A DNA stretch of 6,042 bases from assembly GCA_934162555.1 (NCBI GenBank), contig CAKPJE010000066.1, forward strand, positions 1 to 6,042. Reading direction: 5' to 3'. Below, in pieces: positions 4,581 to 6,042 of the stretch (within the stretch, counting starts at the first letter, position 1; each line of letters starts with the position of its first letter). Under the pieces are notes generated by a model. It was not told the DNA's origin, did not search any database, and was given only the letters and a program-made list of their open reading frames with translations. Source of the stretch: an uncultured Bacilli bacterium. Lineage in GTDB: Bacteria > Bacillota_I > Bacilli_A > RF39 > UBA660. A program made the translations under genes and the position numbers.

Positions 4581-6042
4581 ATGGACTATCAAAAATTGGA
4601 TAATTCTATTGTAGTATGTTCTAGTACTATCAAAAATAAAATACTAAAACAAAATATTTTATTAAATATTAAAATAATGAATATAAATGAATTAATGAAA
4701 AAACTAACATTCGATTATGATGATAAAGCTATTTTAAAAGTAATTTCAAACGAAAATGTTAAATATTCACTTGCTAAAATGTATTTAGATAATATTTATT
4801 ATGTAGAGAATAAAGAATATAAGAATAAAAAATTAAATAAATTAAAACAAATAAAAGATTATGTAAAAGAAGATTTAATATATGATGATTTATTTAAAGA
4901 ATACATAAAAAATAAAAAAATAATTATCATTAATCATAGATTATCTAAATATGAAAAAAAAGTACTAAAAGATTACAATTATGAAGAACTAGAACTAAGA
5001 AATGATATATATGATCATGATGTGTATGTTTTTAAGTATTTAGAAGACGAAGTAAAATATATTGGTTATAAAATATGTGAATTAGTTGAAAGTGGTACTA
5101 GTTTAGATAAAATAAAACTATATAATGTATCATCAGATTATGAACAAGTAATAAGAAGAAATTTTGGTTTCTTAAATTTAAAAGTTAATTTTAAAAGTAA
5201 AAGACCTTTAATTGCAACTATCCCTGGAAAAGAATTTGTATCAAGGTTAGATAATGATAATATCGAAAACATAATAGAAGATTTAAAAAATAAGTATGAT
5301 TCTAAAATTGTAAATAAAATAATAAGTATTTGTAATAAATATGTATGGTCCAATTATAATAAAACATTAATTATAGAATGTATGAAAAATACAAATTTAT
5401 CAGATGAAAAGTATGAAAATGGTATTGAAATAATTGAAAATTTAGAAGCATTAGATGACGAATATGTTTTTTTAATGGGCTTTAATGAAGGTACTATACC
5501 AAGAAGTTATAAAGATGAAGATTATATTAATGATGCAATTAAAATGGATTATTTAGAAAATACTGTCGAAAAAAATATTATCAGTAAAAACGAAACATTA
5601 AAGAATATTAGAAGTATTAAAAATTTAATAATAACAACAAAATTAAAAGACAATAAACAAACATTTTATGTATCCAATTTATTAGAAAATAAAAAAGAAA
5701 TAGATTATACCTCTTTAAAAACATATAGTAAATTACTTGATAAAATAGAATATACTGCTTATTTAGATGATTATAATAAATATGGAACTATAAATAAAAA
5801 AATAGGTGTATTAAGTAATACCTATCAAATACCATATAAAAAATATAATCATGAATATAAAAAAATTGAAAATCTAAGATTCCCTAAAAAGCTAGAACTA
5901 TCTTATACATCATTTGAAAATTATAATGAGTGCAACTTTAAATATTATGTAAGTAAAATATTAAAATTAGATATTTTTGAAAACACTTTTTCTAGTATGG
6001 TCGGATCTCTTGTCCATGAAGCACTTGAAAGAAATTTAAGAG
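4581..6042 (+). CDS. AddB/RexB-like PD-(D/E)XK nuclease family protein, 3'-truncated by the window
   Basis: 487 complete codons are visible and the frame runs off the end. AddB pairs with AddA as the helicase-nuclease that resects double-strand breaks for RecA-dependent repair. Family features: an EEVKYIGYKICELVESG segment (~157-173) like the helicase-fold part of AddB; VFLMGFNEGTIP (296-307), matching the AddB 'GxxEGxxP' motif; then LSYTSFENYNECNFKYYV (440-457) and MVGSLVHEALERNL (473-486). The last two match the start of the AddB nuclease domain. C451 corresponds to the first cysteine of the AddB 4Fe-4S cluster, and H479 to the conserved nuclease-domain His. The Asp, Glu-x-Lys and the other three Cys would lie beyond the window. 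The N-terminus has no GxxGxGKT Walker A, unlike B. subtilis AddB, so ATP binding may be lost. The domain starts ~440 residues in, against ~790 in B. subtilis, so this is a compact version. An addA partner is expected downstream. Confidence 0.82.
   Translation, partial: MDYQKLDNSIVVCSSTIKNKILKQNILLNIKIMNINELMKKLTFDYDDKAILKVISNENVKYSLAKMYLDNIYYVENKEYKNKKLNKLKQIKDYVKEDLIYDDLFKEYIKNKKIIIINHRLSKYEKKVLKDYNYEELELRNDIYDHDVYVFKYLEDEVKYIGYKICELVESGTSLDKIKLYNVSSDYEQVIRRNFGFLNLKVNFKSKRPLIATIPGKEFVSRLDNDNIENIIEDLKNKYDSKIVNKIISICNKYVWSNYNKTLIIECMKNTNLSDEKYENGIEIIENLEALDDEYVFLMGFNEGTIPRSYKDEDYINDAIKMDYLENTVEKNIISKNETLKNIRSIKNLIITTKLKDNKQTFYVSNLLENKKEIDYTSLKTYSKLLDKIEYTAYLDDYNKYGTINKKIGVLSNTYQIPYKKYNHEYKKIENLRFPKKLELSYTSFENYNECNFKYYVSKILKLDIFENTFSSMVGSLVHEALERNLR

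Noticed and set aside
5138..5353. 71-residue minus-strand reading frame inside the addB-like gene
   Set aside because: It is antisense to a coherent AddB-like protein, has no ribosome binding site that stands out, and its composition is what the reverse of an AT-rich gene gives.
1..6042. A DGR reverse transcriptase, accessory protein or template repeat within the window
   Set aside because: No reading frame shows a reverse-transcriptase YxDD-type motif, and no second GC-rich copy of 1801-1920 was seen on either strand.
1..6042. Mycoplasma-type genetic code (TGA = Trp)
   Set aside because: Trp is encoded by TGG in all the genes where it was checked, and no in-frame TGA was found in the long genes.

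Overview
This is an AT-rich window with Bacillota-type signals: strong Shine-Dalgarno sites, a SigA-type promoter, a CIRCE heat-shock operator and AddAB-type recombination genes. Three things point to an uncultured gut lineage near RF39, the Erysipelotrichales or the Mollicutes: the low GC, a ClpB without its N-terminal domain (as in mycoplasmas), and a surface-protein family that I associate from memory with RF39-type metagenome bins. That placement is inference. Trp is encoded by TGG and no in-frame TGA was seen, so nothing suggests the mycoplasma genetic code.

Layout. (1) Positions 1-1989, plus strand: the 3' part of a large extracytoplasmic protein whose start lies outside the window. Its last ~60 codons contain a sharply bounded ~120-bp block (about 1801-1920). 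This block is about 54% GC by hand count, against about 35% in the 60 bp on either side, and is full of CpG and NNC/NNT/NNG codons. It looks like the variable region of a diversity-generating retroelement (DGR) target, and is the most interesting signal here. (2) 1990-2013: a hairpin terminator shared by the convergent surface gene and clpB. (3) 2012-4099, minus strand: clpB, the disaggregase, without its N domain. (4) 4100-4429: a divergent intergenic region holding the clpB promoter (TTGACA, 16 bp, TATAAT) overlapped by a CIRCE/HrcA operator, a short array of ~28-29-bp direct repeats that each carry one CIRCE half-site, and a perfect 12-bp inverted repeat. (5) 4430-4573, plus strand: a 47-residue single-pass membrane protein, not recognised. 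(6) 4581-6042 and beyond, plus strand: the 5' part of an AddB-like PD-(D/E)XK nuclease gene, cut by the window end just after the first iron-sulphur cysteine and the nuclease-domain His.

The genes fall into separate functions: a putatively hypervariable surface ligand-binding protein, heat-shock proteostasis under HrcA control, and double-strand-break processing. The last two are divergently transcribed from one regulatory region. No reverse transcriptase, template repeat, tRNA, rRNA, CRISPR array or transposase was seen.
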